Both the position numbers and the translations under genes were made by a program. A stretch of 64,000 nucleotides of DNA, taken from the NCBI RefSeq assembly GCF_041224415.1, contig NZ_JBGFFE010000006.1, positions 61,333 through 125,332 of the forward strand. The letters are read 5' to 3'. The notes under the pieces were generated by a model. It was not told the DNA's origin, did not search any database, and saw only the letters and a list, made by a program, of their open reading frames with translations. Source of the stretch: Clostridium_B lapidicellarium (GTDB lineage: Bacteria > Bacillota > Clostridia > Clostridiales > Clostridiaceae). Every line of letters starts with the position of its first letter. Positions within the stretch are counted from its first letter, which is position 1. Positions 17,850-26,302 of this stretch are shown in pieces.

Positions 17850-19079
17850 TTGTTTCATGATATAATTGTAATCGGTGCAGGTGCCTCTGGCCTTATGGCT
17901 TCAATCACGGCAAAAGATTGTGGAAAAGATGTAGGAATAGTAGAATCCAAAAATAGAATGGGTAATAAAATTCTATCTACAGGAAATGGCAGATGCAATA
18001 TAACAAATAGAAATATAAAATTTAACAAATATCACAGTAAAAACCCTGATTTTTTTAAAAATATTTTAAATAAATTTTCAAACAAGGATACAATTTCATT
18101 TTTCAACTCCCTAGGTCTTCCCCTTATAACTCTGGAAGATGGAAAAATGTACCCTCTTTCCCTTCAAGCTTCTTCCGTACTGGATATATTAAAAATGGCA
18201 ATTGAAGATAGAAATATACCACTTTATTTGAATTCCAAAACCAATAACATAATTCGAGACGGAGAGCATTTTAAGATCTTTTGTCAGGATAAAATTTACA
18301 AATGTAATAAAATCATACTATGTACCGGCGGTAAATCTGCTCCTCACACTGGCTCTGATGGTTCGGGTTTTAATATATGCAAGAAATTAGGTCACAGTAT
18401 AGTAACTCCACTTCCTGCTTTAGTACAATTAAAGCTAAAATACAATCATTTAAAGGCTCTATCTGGGGTAAAGTTCAATGGATATGTGGATATACTCGTA
18501 GATAATGAAGCAAAACAGAGGGAATATGGTGAAATTCTTTTTACAAATTATGGCATATCAGGTCTTCCAATATTGGAAGTAAGTCGTATGGCTTCCTGCA
18601 GTTTAATGAGGAAAAAATCTGTGAAAATTAGAATTGATATGCTTCCAGGCTTCAAAAAGGAAATGCTTCCAGAACTTTTGGAGAACCACTGGGGAACTTT
18701 CTATTATAGAAGTGTATATGATTCATTTATAGGAATAATAAATAAAAAAATCATACCAATACTTTTAAAAGAAGCTTCAATAGAAAATATTAATAAATCC
18801 TGCTGCGAGCTAAACTGGAATGAGAAAAAAAATATATACAATCTATTGAAATCCTGGGAATTTAAAGTATATGGCACCAATTCCTTTGAGAACTCGCAGG
18901 TTACCTGTGGCGGCGTAAATACCCATGAAGTAAATTGCACCACACTTGAATCTAAAAAAATTAAAAATTTATACTTTGCCGGCGAAATATTAGATGTAGA
19001 TGGGGACTGCGGCGGTTTCAACCTACAATGGGCATGGAGTTCAGGTTTTACAGCAGGCAAAAGTGCTGCTGAAACATAA
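17850..19079 (+). CDS. HI0933/BaiN-family flavoprotein
   Basis: A 409-residue FAD-dependent oxidoreductase. It has the N-terminal dinucleotide motif VIGAGASGLMA, the family marker GNGRCNITN near residue 46, CTGGKSAPHTGSDGSG, and the C-terminal FAD motif FAGEILDVDGDCGGFNLQWAWSSG. Members of this group include BaiN, implicated in bile acid dehydroxylation, but most are uncharacterised; no substrate is assigned. Translation probably starts at TTG 17850 behind AAGGAGGTAATA. Confidence 0.87.
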   Translation: MFHDIIVIGAGASGLMASITAKDCGKDVGIVESKNRMGNKILSTGNGRCNITNRNIKFNKYHSKNPDFFKNILNKFSNKDTISFFNSLGLPLITLEDGKMYPLSLQASSVLDILKMAIEDRNIPLYLNSKTNNIIRDGEHFKIFCQDKIYKCNKIILCTGGKSAPHTGSDGSGFNICKKLGHSIVTPLPALVQLKLKYNHLKALSGVKFNGYVDILVDNEAKQREYGEILFTNYGISGLPILEVSRMASCSLMRKKSVKIRIDMLPGFKKEMLPELLENHWGTFYYRSVYDSFIGIINKKIIPILLKEASIENINKSCCELNWNEKKNIYNLLKSWEFKVYGTNSFENSQVTCGGVNTHEVNCTTLESKKIKNLYFAGEILDVDGDCGGFNLQWAWSSGFTAGKSAAET

Positions 19080-19102
19080 TTTATCCATATTTCCTTCACC
19101 TT

Positions 19103-19861
19103 TTATTTTTCTTCAATACCCCAAATGGCTTCTATTACAGACAATTCCTTCCCTTTTTCATCAACAATCTTATGAAGGGATATGTATCCTTCTTCATCTT
19201 GTTTTTTTAATTCAGTGAATATTTTTATTTTTTCACCATATAATGCCTCTTTCTCATAAGTTATATTTATATGTTTTATAGTATATTTTAGTATTATATC
19301 TAAAGGTATAGTCTCCAAAATCCAATCTATATATTTTACATTATTCACATGCCTATTAGTATCTATATCACTGTATCTGACATTAAAACTTTTTTCTATG
19401 CTGAATTTTTCAGGTAATTTCACCTTTTTAATGAATAACGGTTTATTATCTTTTTTAGTCAATCCAAAGATCTTATACATATCTTCGCCTATGCGTAATA
19501 TTCTCCTCTTGTTAGTATCTATTAAAAGCCATATGGAGTTGGCTCTTGCTATTATATTATCCTTCTCATCAAAGGCTTCAAAAGTTCTGTAACCATAAAA
19601 CTTTCTAAAAGAGTAGGCATTAGTTCTAACTTTAATTTTTTGACCATATTTTGGATAACGGTTTATATCTATGTTCCATTTATACAGTACCCAGGCCATT
19701 CCCTTTTCCTTTGAATAAGTCAAACTACCTCCCACATTTTCAAAATGTCTGGTAGCTATATCTCCAAAATAATTTACAAGGCCGGTTATAAGCAATTTTT
19801 CATTATAATCTATTTCATAATAATTTACCTCATATTCTTTTTCAGCTGCAGATCTATTCAT
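19103..19861 (-). CDS. Acyl-ACP thioesterase
   Basis: About 252 residues, FatA/FatB-type double hot-dog thioesterase that frees fatty acids from ACP. The second domain has the signature SDIDTNRHVNNVKYIDW with the catalytic Asn and His in place. ATG at 19861 is chosen because AAGGGAAGGG lies directly upstream; an in-frame TTG at 19879 is within that purine run. It is separate from the fab operon but should act on its products. The upstream DNA contains a 35-base AT-rich perfect dyad. Confidence 0.88.
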   Translation of the reverse strand: MNRSAAEKEYEVNYYEIDYNEKLLITGLVNYFGDIATRHFENVGGSLTYSKEKGMAWVLYKWNIDINRYPKYGQKIKVRTNAYSFRKFYGYRTFEAFDEKDNIIARANSIWLLIDTNKRRILRIGEDMYKIFGLTKKDNKPLFIKKVKLPEKFSIEKSFNVRYSDIDTNRHVNNVKYIDWILETIPLDIILKYTIKHINITYEKEALYGEKIKIFTELKKQDEEGYISLHKIVDEKGKELSVIEAIWGIEEK

Positions 19862-19882
19862 TATTTCCCTTCCCTTCAATAA

Positions 19883-19917
19883 AAATTATATTATAATATA
19901 TAATTATAATATAATTT
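19883..19917 (-). promoter_or_regulatory. Long dyad upstream of the thioesterase
   Basis: Two 15-base arms (AAATTATATTATAAT and its complement) flank a 5-base ATATA spacer. It lies about 22 bases before the thioesterase start and contains TATAAT on the minus strand. It may be promoter plus operator, although AT richness limits confidence. Confidence 0.45.
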
Positions 19918-19940
19918 TTATCCTTTTCATAGAATAAAAT

Positions 19941-19985
19941 ATCATCTTTAAATAAGTCCTATCATAAAACTCATTTAAAGATGAT
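19941..19985 (-). terminator. Probable purA terminator
   Basis: A 13-bp inverted repeat (19941-19953 with 19973-19985, core ATCATCTTTAAAT) with a 19-base loop, just after the purA stop on the minus strand and followed by ATTTTATTCT. The U tract is weak. Confidence 0.6.
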
Positions 19986-19998
19986 ATGAATTCATTAT

Positions 19999-21285
19999 TT
20001 AAATATGATTTATCTCTATTGTCTGATCTCTTCCCGGTCCTACAGAAACTATAGATATTTTAGTATCCGTAAATTCTTCTATCCTGCTTAAATATTTTTT
20101 GGCATTCTCCGGCAATTCATCATAAGTTCTGGCATTTTCTATACTTTTATCCCACCCGCGAAATTCTTCATATACAGGTTTGCACCTAGCCAGATCATTT
20201 AAACTTGCAGGTATATGATCTATAATTTTTCCGTCAATTTTGTATCCGGTACAAATTTTTACCTTTTCAAGACCAGCCAAGGTATCTATCTTAGTAATTG
20301 CAAAGCTCGTGAGTCCCGAGAGTCTGCTGCTGGTTTTAAGTATAACAAGATCCAGCCATCCGCATCTTCTGGCCCTGCCTGTGGTAACTCCATATTCATG
20401 ACCTCTTTCTCTAATCCAGTTCCCTGTTTTATCAAAAAGTTCTGTAGGAAAAGGACCTTTCCCAACTCGTGTAGTATAAGCCTTCGCCACACCTACAGCA
20501 CCCTTTATCATAGTAGGTCCAATTCCAGATCCCGTGCAAACTCCTCCTGCAATAGTACTGGAAGATGTCACATAAGGGTAAGTCCCATAATCTACATCCA
20601 GCAGAGTCCCCTGTGCCCCCTCAAACAATACCTTTCTGTTATTTTTTATATTTTTATAGATTACAACTGAAGTATCCTTTACATAAGGTAACAGCGCTTT
20701 TCCATAATTGACATATTCATCATATATTGAATCAAAATCCAGGGGATTTTCTCCATAGACTTTAGTTATTATATCATTTTTTACTTTCAAATTTTCTTGG
20801 AGCTTTTCCTTAAATACTCCTTCTTTTATAAGATCACATACCCTTATACCGCTTCTCTCCATTTTATCAGTATAACAGGGTCCAATTCCCTTTCCCGTAG
20901 TCCCGATATCTTTTTTACCTCTGGATCTTTCTTTAATCCCGTCCAGAACTTTATGGTAAGGCATGACAATTTGTGCTCTGTCACTGACAACCAATTTCTC
21001 AGGTGAAATATCAACATGCAATTTTTTCAAATAATTTATTTCCTCAAACAGAGCTTTTGGGTCAAGTACTACTCCATTTCCAATTATATTGATTTTGTTT
21101 TTATAAAGTATCCCAGATGGTACAAGATGAAGCTTATACTGGTTATCTCCCACTTCAACTGTATGTCCTGCATTGCTGCCGCCTTGAAATCTAACAACAA
21201 TATCTGAATTTTTAGCAAGGTAATCTGTCACCTTACCCTTGCCTTCATCACCCCATTGGGCTCCTAAAACAATAAATGCTGACAT
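19999..21285 (-). CDS. purA: Adenylosuccinate synthetase
   Basis: A 428-residue GTP-dependent enzyme joining IMP and aspartate to form adenylosuccinate, first step from IMP to AMP. It has GAQWGDEGKGKVTD at the N-terminus, GGSNAGHTV, the IGTTGKGIGP loop, and the C-terminal SVGPGRDQTIEI. Length is standard. ATG follows GGGGAGAAAAA. It lies 37 bases downstream of the COG2509-type flavoprotein gene, so the two probably share a transcript. Confidence 0.98.
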   Translation of the reverse strand: MSAFIVLGAQWGDEGKGKVTDYLAKNSDIVVRFQGGSNAGHTVEVGDNQYKLHLVPSGILYKNKINIIGNGVVLDPKALFEEINYLKKLHVDISPEKLVVSDRAQIVMPYHKVLDGIKERSRGKKDIGTTGKGIGPCYTDKMERSGIRVCDLIKEGVFKEKLQENLKVKNDIITKVYGENPLDFDSIYDEYVNYGKALLPYVKDTSVVIYKNIKNNRKVLFEGAQGTLLDVDYGTYPYVTSSSTIAGGVCTGSGIGPTMIKGAVGVAKAYTTRVGKGPFPTELFDKTGNWIRERGHEYGVTTGRARRCGWLDLVILKTSSRLSGLTSFAITKIDTLAGLEKVKICTGYKIDGKIIDHIPASLNDLARCKPVYEEFRGWDKSIENARTYDELPENAKKYLSRIEEFTDTKISIVSVGPGRDQTIEINHI

Positions 21286-21322
21286 AAGATTTTTCTCCCC
21301 TTTTTATATAGATTAATATTTA

Positions 21323-22729
21323 TTACTGTTTTCCAATTATATCTCTGGCCACCACTACTCCTGTTGCCGAAGCCTGCATAAGGCCTCTCGTAATTCCGGC
21401 GCCATCTCCTATTGCATACAAATTTTTTACAGGAGTTTCAAACTTATTACTGGTTTCAAATTTACTTGAATAAAATTTCACTTCTACACCATAGAGCAAT
21501 GTGTTCTTGCTGTAAAGTCCCGGTGCAACATTGTTAAAAGCTTTTAACGCCTCAACTATAGAAGTTAAATATCTCTGAGGAAGAACAAAACTTAAATCTC
21601 CAGGAACTGCAGATTTCAAAGTTGGGATGGTAGTTGACTTTTTAAGTCTTGAATCATCCGTTCGTCTTCCGTTCAGTAGATCTCCCAATCTCTGGACCAT
21701 TATCCCTCCACCTGTAAGCATATTCCCAAGTTTCGCAATATACTTGCCATAAGTTATGGGCTGATTAAAAGGTTCTGTAAAAGATGTGGAGACCAGCATG
21801 GCAAAATTAGTATTTTCTGTCTTAAGATCTTGTTCTTCATAACTGTGCCCATTTACCACGGCTATAGTGCCGTCATAATGTTCTTCCGATACCACTCCTC
21901 CCGGATTCATACAAAAAGTTCTAACCTTATTATCAAAGGTATCTGAATAATATACAAGTTTTGCTTCATATAGATCTTTTGTCAGATGATCCATTATAGA
22001 ATTGGGGACTTCCACTCTTACTCCTATATCTACGGCATTATTTGTAGTTTTCAAATTCAATTTTTTAGATTGACCTGCAAACCATTCCGCACCGCCCCTG
22101 CCCGGAGCTGCCACTACATAATCTGCCGAGATGTTCTTTTCTCCACTTTTATTTTTAACAGTTACTCCTATAACTCTATTGCCATCAGATAATATATCTT
22201 TTACCGTGGTAAGTTCACTAAATTCTATATTTTTATTATCCAAAAGATGATAATACATCTTTTTCAATACATCATAGGCCAATTCTGTTCCCAAATGTCT
22301 AACCGGACATTCTATGAGTCTTATATTATACTTACTAGCTTCATATTTTATTTTATCTATTTTTTCACTATTTAACCCATATACAGTCTTATTAGCTCCA
22401 AATTTCAAGTATATATCATCACAATATTTTATTAATTTTTTGCATTCATTTTCTGAAAAATATTCTAAAATTCTTCCGCCAACCTCTGGACTCAGGGAAA
22501 GTTTTCCATCAGAAAAAGCTCCAGCACCTGACCAACCAGAAGTAATAGCACAGGGATTACAATTTATACATTTCCCAGTTGTTCTTGCAGGGCATTTCCT
22601 ATCTTCTATATTTCTACCTTTATCAATTATCAATACGCTTATACCTTTGTTAAGCTTGGTAATTTCCAATGCAGTAAATATTCCTGCAGGACCGGCACCA
22701 ATTATTATAACATTATATTTTTCTTTCAA
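21323..22729 (-). CDS. FAD-dependent oxidoreductase (COG2509-like)
   Basis: About 468 residues. The FAD-binding motif VIIIGAGPAGIFTAL is near the N-terminus, followed by a Cys-containing segment (CPARTTGKCINCNPC) and SGWSGAGAFSDGKL; the C-terminal FAD segment is YAIGDGAGITRGLMQA. This matches a widespread uncharacterised dehydrogenase family. The TTG at 22729 has an excellent AAGGAGGG seven bases upstream; the longer frame would begin upstream of that SD. It precedes purA. No function beyond redox chemistry is claimed. Confidence 0.85.
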   Translation of the reverse strand: MKEKYNVIIIGAGPAGIFTALEITKLNKGISVLIIDKGRNIEDRKCPARTTGKCINCNPCAITSGWSGAGAFSDGKLSLSPEVGGRILEYFSENECKKLIKYCDDIYLKFGANKTVYGLNSEKIDKIKYEASKYNIRLIECPVRHLGTELAYDVLKKMYYHLLDNKNIEFSELTTVKDILSDGNRVIGVTVKNKSGEKNISADYVVAAPGRGGAEWFAGQSKKLNLKTTNNAVDIGVRVEVPNSIMDHLTKDLYEAKLVYYSDTFDNKVRTFCMNPGGVVSEEHYDGTIAVVNGHSYEEQDLKTENTNFAMLVSTSFTEPFNQPITYGKYIAKLGNMLTGGGIMVQRLGDLLNGRRTDDSRLKKSTTIPTLKSAVPGDLSFVLPQRYLTSIVEALKAFNNVAPGLYSKNTLLYGVEVKFYSSKFETSNKFETPVKNLYAIGDGAGITRGLMQASATGVVVARDIIGKQ

Positions 22730-22844
22730 GTAGCATCCCTCCTTCAACATGGTATCAAAATTAAATGTTTCAGTCAATAAAAAATACGAATATTTTTTAC
22801 AAATTTTAAAATAAAATTCGTAATTTCACATCAAAATTTCATTA

Positions 22845-22872
22845 ACAATTTCAATTTTGTATTCATAGTATA
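22845..22872 (+). promoter_or_regulatory. Possible SigK-like promoter
   Basis: AC at 22845-22846 and CATAGTATA at 22864-22872 are 17 bases apart, close to the mother-cell SigK pattern AC-N16-CATANNNTA. It lies 30 bases ahead of the Arg-tract gene. An AT-rich context makes chance matches likely. Confidence 0.35.
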
Positions 22873-22901
22873 TATTATAATAAATCTCATGGAGGTATTT
22901 A

Positions 22902-23192
22902 ATGAACAACGACAATAAAGACATCAATGAAGAATCTATGGAAGATTATGACACTAGAAATACTTACCCCTATTACTGCCCCCTATACAATTGTCCTTAT
23001 GCTCCATCTATGATGGACCAATATGATGATGAGAGCACAGAGGATCCCACCGAGCTCGATTCAGCATATAGACACCATGGTAAAAAGAGACGCAGAAGAA
23101 GACGCAGGCGCAGACGTTCATATTATCCTGGCTTTGGTCCAGTAATATTTCCAATCATATTCCCCTTTGATTTTGATGATTGGGACTATTAA
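22902..23192 (+). CDS. Small protein with acidic, Tyr/Cys/Pro-rich and poly-Arg segments
   Basis: 96 residues and of no family I recognise. Residues 1-20 are acidic. Residues 22-35 are Tyr/Pro/Cys-rich (YPYYCPLYNCPYAP). Residues 39-54 are acidic again. Next comes KK followed by ten consecutive Arg. The tail is aromatic and hydrophobic (FGPVIFPIIFPFDFDDWDY). ATG follows TGGAGGT, and a clear terminator follows, so it is a real single-gene unit. The composition resembles structural spore-coat-type proteins, which is inference only. Nucleic acid or phosphate binding by the Arg tract is the other possibility. Confidence 0.75.
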   Translation: MNNDNKDINEESMEDYDTRNTYPYYCPLYNCPYAPSMMDQYDDESTEDPTELDSAYRHHGKKRRRRRRRRRRSYYPGFGPVIFPIIFPFDFDDWDY

Positions 23193-23228
23193 ACCATGTG
23201 ATTCTTTCTATACCATTTAAATAGGAAA

Positions 23229-23259
23229 TGCTTTGAATTGCCGCAAGCAATTCAAAGCA
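23229..23259 (+). terminator. Terminator of the Arg-tract gene
   Basis: A 13-bp perfect stem (23229-23241 with 23247-23259, TGCTTTGAATTGC) with 5-base loop, followed by CTTTTTGATATTTTA. Confidence 0.85.
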
Positions 23260-23281
23260 CTTTTTGATATTTTACCAGAAT

Positions 23282-24262
23282 TTATACTAAATCTTTCAAT
23301 TCAGGTACCACATTGGGTACAGTACTGCCAAGCACTGCTTTTACTAAATTCTCTGCAGCAAGCATTGCCATATTAAAACGAGTTTTAGATGTAGCAGAGC
23401 CAACGTGGGGCAAAGTTATAACATTAGTCATTTTTAAGAGAGGATTTTTAAAATTTATCGGCTCTGTATCATAAACATCCAATCCTGCAGCAAGTATCTT
23501 CCGGCTGCTCAAAGCATCTATCAATGCCTTTTCATTAATTGTTTTTCCACGAGAAGTGTTTATAAAAATGGCAGATCTTTTCATCATTCCAAATTCTCTA
23601 TAGTCAATCATATGATAAGTCTTTCTATTATAAGGAACCATTACAGAAATGAAATCAGAATTCCTAAGCAAACAGTCAAAATCTGCATACCTAACCCCCA
23701 ATTTATCTTCAACATCCAGCCTTCTATTTCTGTTATAATATAAAACATCCATATCAAATCCAAACTTTGCTTTTCTGGCAACACATTCACCTATTCTGCC
23801 CATACCGATTATTCCCAGGGTAGAATGATTGACATCCGTTCCAAAAAGCTCACTTCCTATATCTTTATTCCATTTTCCTTCCTTTACATAGGAATCCAAT
23901 TCAGTAACTCTTCTAGCTGTAGACAAAATAAGAGCTATGACAAGATCTGATACAGTCTCATTCAAGACAAAAGGAGTATTGGTCCCTATAACCTTTCTTT
24001 TTCTCATGGCATTTAAATCAAAATTATCATAACCTACAGAAATATCACTTACAACTTTAAGTTTAGGTGATTGTTCCAAAATTCTATCATTGATTTGAGT
24101 TCCTGAGATTAAAAGTCCATCCATATCTTTCAGATTTTTGACAAGTTCTTCTTCGGATATATCTTCCTCAAAGTTCCATTTCTCATAGTCACAATATTTA
24201 GCAATAAATTCTTCCACTTTTTTTGGAACAGATCTTGCTATAAATACTCTAGGTCTATCCAT
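23282..24262 (-). CDS. D-2-hydroxyacid dehydrogenase (glyoxylate reductase-like)
   Basis: A 326-residue NAD(P)-dependent dehydrogenase. It has the Rossmann motif GIIGMGRIGECVA, the catalytic Arg in NTSRGKT, Glu in YDTEP and His in LPHVGSAT. The closest recognisable group is glyoxylate/2-ketogluconate reductase. It is distinct from the paralogue at 2080-3027, which has NTARGS and TPHNSW. ATG at 24262 follows a GGGAGGA. It seems monocistronic, convergent with the Arg-tract gene. Confidence 0.87.
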   Translation of the reverse strand: MDRPRVFIARSVPKKVEEFIAKYCDYEKWNFEEDISEEELVKNLKDMDGLLISGTQINDRILEQSPKLKVVSDISVGYDNFDLNAMRKRKVIGTNTPFVLNETVSDLVIALILSTARRVTELDSYVKEGKWNKDIGSELFGTDVNHSTLGIIGMGRIGECVARKAKFGFDMDVLYYNRNRRLDVEDKLGVRYADFDCLLRNSDFISVMVPYNRKTYHMIDYREFGMMKRSAIFINTSRGKTINEKALIDALSSRKILAAGLDVYDTEPINFKNPLLKMTNVITLPHVGSATSKTRFNMAMLAAENLVKAVLGSTVPNVVPELKDLV

Positions 24263-24362
24263 AATTATCCTCCCATTTATATAATGAAATATCTCCTAAA
24301 TATATTTTACTACAATATTAAATGCTTTACATGAATTTTTTTACAGCCATCAACAATAAAAA

Positions 24363-24392
24363 AACCACGGCAAATCTCAATAATCACCGTGG
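24363..24392 (-). terminator. Terminator of the ugp operon
   Basis: On the minus strand the arms ACCACGG/CCGTGGT (24386-24392 with 24363-24369) are followed by a run of eight T. It lies 25 bases after the ABC ATPase stop. Confidence 0.82.
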
Positions 24393-24416
24393 TATACATC
24401 AAATATAAAAAATACG

Positions 24417-25520
24417 TTATAAAATTGCCAATTGTGTATCTGCATCAAAAACATGAATTTTATTCAAATCCAAAGCCAATTTTATTTTATCTCCTGACTT
24501 GACATCCACTATTCCTTCTATTCTGGATATAAGGTTAAAATCACCTTTAGACAAGTAAATATAGCTTTCCGCACCCATGAGTTCAGTTAAATCCACATTA
24601 AATTCAACCAGACGTTCATTCCCGGAATTTTTACCAGGTATATTTATGTTTTCAGGTCTTATTCCAATTATAATATTTTTATCTGCATATCCCTTTTTCT
24701 CCAGTGCTTTTGATATATTATCACTTAAAATCAATTGTTCCCCGTCAAACAAAGCAATCAACCTTCCTCCTGCATATTTTAACCTGGAATTTATGAAATT
24801 CATCTGGGGACTTCCAATAAATCCTGCTACAAACACATTCTTGGGATGGTTGTATATTTCCTGCGGAGTATCTACCTGCTGTATAATTCCATCTCTTATA
24901 ACCACAATTCTTGTACCCAGGGTCATTGCCTCCATCTGGTCGTGGGTTACATATATAAATGTAGTCTGCAATTTTTTATGAAGTTGGGATATTTCCGTCC
25001 TCATCTGCACCCTCAACTTAGCATCTAGATTTGACAGAGGCTCATCCATTAAAAATACCTTGGGATTTCTAACTATGGCCCTTCCCATAGCCACCCTCTG
25101 TCTTTGCCCTCCCGACAATTCTTTAGGCTTTCTTTTAAGTAAGTCATATATATCCAGTGTTTTGGCCGCATTTTTTACTTTTTCATCTATTTGAGATTTC
25201 TCCACTTTCCTCATCTTGAGTCCAAATGCCATATTATCATATACATTCATATGAGGATACAATGCGTAATTTTGAAAAACCATAGCAATATCCCTATCTT
25301 TAGGAGTCACTTCATTCACAAGTTGATTATCTACATAAAGTTCTCCACTAGTTATATTTTCAAGTCCTGCAATCATTCTAAGGACAGTAGACTTTCCACA
25401 ACCAGAAGGTCCTACAAATACTATAAACTCCTTATCCTTTATTTCCAAATTAAAATTCTTGATAGTATCAACACCGCCCGAATAAGTTTTATATACATGT
25501 CGCAGGGATAAATTTGCCAT
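24417..25520 (-). CDS. ugpC: Sugar-phosphate ABC transporter ATP-binding protein, UgpC type
   Basis: About 367 residues of the MalK/UgpC/MsmX group. Walker A is GPSGCGKST, the signature LSGGQRQRVAMGRAI, Walker B VFLMDEP, the switch His lies in VTHDQMEAMT, and a C-terminal TOBE domain (about 240-367) includes GIRPENI. It powers glycerol-3-phosphate import through UgpA/UgpE. The ATG at 25520 is preferred; the longer frame begins two codons earlier with GTG. It ends the ugp operon and is followed by a terminator. Confidence 0.93.
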   Translation of the reverse strand: MANLSLRHVYKTYSGGVDTIKNFNLEIKDKEFIVFVGPSGCGKSTVLRMIAGLENITSGELYVDNQLVNEVTPKDRDIAMVFQNYALYPHMNVYDNMAFGLKMRKVEKSQIDEKVKNAAKTLDIYDLLKRKPKELSGGQRQRVAMGRAIVRNPKVFLMDEPLSNLDAKLRVQMRTEISQLHKKLQTTFIYVTHDQMEAMTLGTRIVVIRDGIIQQVDTPQEIYNHPKNVFVAGFIGSPQMNFINSRLKYAGGRLIALFDGEQLILSDNISKALEKKGYADKNIIIGIRPENINIPGKNSGNERLVEFNVDLTELMGAESYIYLSKGDFNLISRIEGIVDVKSGDKIKLALDLNKIHVFDADTQLAIL

Positions 25521-25547
25521 TTTCACTGTACTCCTTTCTCCTAAATA

Positions 25548-26270
25548 TCATTTATCAGTTAATTTTTCGATTACATCTTTAAGTAAATTGGGATAATTTG
25601 TTATGATACCATCTACTCCTAAGTCTATAAGCTTTTTCATATAACTTTTTTCATTTACCGTATAGACGTTTATAAGTATGCCGTTTCTCTTAATGTCGTT
25701 GATGGTAGCTTTATCCATAACAAGGGAAAAAAGAGGATGGAGCGCATCGGCTCCGATTCTCTTTGCATACTCCCCTGGATTATGAATAGGAGATCCGTAC
25801 AATAATCCTGTTTTTATACTGCTGTCATATTTTTTTACTTTCTGCATAGAATTATGGTTGAAGGATGATACTATTACATTTTTTTTCAAACCATATTCAT
25901 ATATCTTGTCTATTGTGGATCTTTCCAAATTCTCATAGGGAATAACATCATTTTTAAGTTCAAGATTTAAGAGTAAATTTTTGTCTTTCATATAGTCCAT
26001 CAATTCGTCCAAACTTGGAATTTTTTCTCCATGACCCGCATTAAATTCAGTAAGTTCCCTATAAGTATAATCTTTTATAAATCCACTCCCATCCGTAGTT
26101 CTGTCTATAGTCTCATCATGACAGATAACTATGACGCCGTCCTTTGTGATGTGAAGATCAGTCTCTATTCCATCCGATCCTATTTCTACAGCTTTTTTAA
26201 AAGCCTCCATAGTATTTTCAGGGTACATTCCACTAAATCCTCTATGAGCAATATTTAAAGTTCTAATCAT
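25548..26270 (-). CDS. ugpQ: Glycerophosphodiester phosphodiesterase
   Basis: A 240-residue cytoplasmic GDPD enzyme that hydrolyses glycerophosphodiesters to glycerol-3-phosphate and an alcohol. The catalytic start is IAHRGFSGMYPENT with the two His of the family (HRG and CHDETIDRTTDGSG) and the metal-binding Glu/Asp in DGIETDLH. No signal peptide is seen. It lies between ugpB and ugpC, so imported diesters would be cleaved inside the cell. Confidence 0.95.
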   Translation of the reverse strand: MIRTLNIAHRGFSGMYPENTMEAFKKAVEIGSDGIETDLHITKDGVIVICHDETIDRTTDGSGFIKDYTYRELTEFNAGHGEKIPSLDELMDYMKDKNLLLNLELKNDVIPYENLERSTIDKIYEYGLKKNVIVSSFNHNSMQKVKKYDSSIKTGLLYGSPIHNPGEYAKRIGADALHPLFSLVMDKATINDIKRNGILINVYTVNEKSYMKKLIDLGVDGIITNYPNLLKDVIEKLTDK

Positions 26271-26302
26271 CTTTTACTGTGCTCTCCTTTTATTTTTACA
26301 CA

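Noticed and set aside
23282..24262. 3-phosphoglycerate dehydrogenase (SerA)
   Set aside because: It is too short for the ACT-containing form and has no serine-pathway neighbour; only the general hydroxyacid dehydrogenase family is supported.
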